Below the pieces are notes generated by a model. That model made no database searches and had not been told where the DNA came from. It worked only from the letters and a program-made list of their open reading frames with translations. Shown here piece after piece: positions 39,222 through 39,889 of a DNA stretch of 39,889 nucleotides. How positions within the stretch are numbered: the first letter of the stretch is position 1; every line of letters starts with the position of its first letter. The stretch is from a virus, in IMG/VR virus record IMGVR_UViG_3300043446_003606, positions 1 through 39,889 of that record; one strand, given 5' to 3'. The position numbers and the translations under genes were made by a program.

Positions 39222-39889
39222 TACTTGGCTTGACGTGCTCGAATCATGGCCAAAATGTCTTGAGCATTTTGTCCTGACGCTGCTGGCTTGGCCACTGGTG
39301 CGGCTGCCACTGGTGTGTCGTCTTCGTCAAAGTCACTGCTGGCAGCGGGTGCTGGAGTGGCCACTTTGAGTGCAGGTTTGGCCACAGGTGCTGGTGTGTC
39401 TTCGTCCACATGTGCAGTGCCTGTACCACCTGGTGCTGCCACACCAGCCGGACGGAAGTATTGGCCCCAACGTTCGGTGTCATATGGCTGTCCATCCACT
39501 GATGCCTCAAACATCTCTTTGATGACCTTAAGTTCAACGTCTGTGGGTTTCTTGGGCAGGAATGTGCTCAAGTCAAATGCACCATGTGCTGCCACGGCAG
39601 CCTGTTCGGCTTCTGTGAGTGCGGATTCTTTACGTGCCCACTTTGAAGTTGAGTAGTCAGCATAACCACCTTTTGATGTTTTGGTGATACGGAAGTCCAA
39701 GCCACGCAGGGTGTCTGTGGGCATTTCTTCCAATTCAGGATCCATCAGTGCTGCCTTGATAATAGCAAACAACTGTGGTCCAATAATAAAACGTCGGATG
39801 GGATTTTCCGGAGTTTTGTCTTCGCTCAGTGGGTTCTCACGCACAAAGCCTTGGAAAACATAACTGCGTTTTTTCCAGTATTTGCGACC
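39221..39889 (-). CDS. Single-stranded DNA-binding protein gp32, C-terminal part
   Basis: 222 codons up to the window edge; the start lies outside. It reads KYWKKRSYVFQGFVRENPL, then EDKTPENPIRRFIIGPQLF and FRITKTSKGGYADYSTSKW, all characteristic of the gp32 core (OB fold) in T4-like phages. A Pro/Ala-rich acidic linker (VDEDTPAP, DFDEDDTPV) and the tail QDILAMIRARQAK follow. gp32 coats ssDNA and binds other replication proteins through the acidic C-terminal region. The in-frame GTG at 39844 is not the start. Confidence 0.9.
   Translation of the reverse strand, partial: GRKYWKKRSYVFQGFVRENPLSEDKTPENPIRRFIIGPQLFAIIKAALMDPELEEMPTDTLRGLDFRITKTSKGGYADYSTSKWARKESALTEAEQAAVAAHGAFDLSTFLPKKPTDVELKVIKEMFEASVDGQPYDTERWGQYFRPAGVAAPGGTGTAHVDEDTPAPVAKPALKVATPAPAASSDFDEDDTPVAAAPVAKPAASGQNAQDILAMIRARQAK

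Noticed and set aside
39221-39844. GTG at 39844 as the start of a 207-aa protein
   Set aside because: The frame stays open to the window edge and encodes more gp32 sequence (KYWKKRSYVFQGF), so the gene is simply cut.

Overview
The window is a stretch of an uncultured T4-type tailed phage (myovirus) genome. The evidence is a set of T4-like replication and recombination genes: gp32, UvsX, UvsW, a gp41-type helicase, a gp61-type primase, a gp62-like clamp-loader subunit and a possible UvsY. Mixed with them are virion genes, late-type TATAAATA-like promoters and tightly overlapping genes. Gene content and many conserved hypotheticals recall marine and freshwater cyanophage- or pelagiphage-like T4 relatives. 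The phage IscU looks proteobacterial (ending in a DYRKKH tail, as in many betaproteobacteria), so I infer, weakly, a proteobacterial host. Both ends are cut inside genes.

Layout. 1-4,260 (minus): the start of a virion gene, a Cas4/RecB-like exonuclease, a hypothetical, then an Fe-S module (iscU, a B12-binding-type radical SAM enzyme, iscA) behind a consensus sigma-70 promoter. 4,280-10,305 (minus): virion or internal proteins, including a large protein carrying two nucleotidyltransferase-like domains. 10,375-13,471 (plus): a repetitive tail-fibre-like protein and a free-standing DnaE (family C DNA polymerase) core without a PHP domain. 13,458-15,831 (minus): helicase and primase. 15,870-24,165: a structural protein, a second miniature DnaE-like protein, the gp62-like protein, conserved hypotheticals, UvsW and an AAA+ ATPase. 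24,242-32,579 (both strands): a glycan cassette with GT-A glycosyltransferases, KpsS-like proteins, FkbM and other methyltransferases, and a cytidylyltransferase-cupin fusion. 32,588-39,889 (minus): one overlapping gene string running gp32, sulfotransferase-like, radical SAM, 2OG-oxygenase-like, SDR, radical SAM, UvsX, an acidic protein, radical SAM, and a possible UvsY.

Most notable points. Two DnaE-like proteins share the same motif order. There are four radical SAM enzymes together with a phage-borne IscU/IscA pair that could supply their clusters. An apparently undescribed modification cassette sits between gp32 and uvsX. Several promoters, early (TTGACN-N17-TATANT) and late (TGTAAATA), lie only 5-6 nt before the start codon, implying leaderless mRNAs. 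No tRNA, CRISPR array or insertion sequence was recognised. There is no gene-free stretch longer than about 80 bases.
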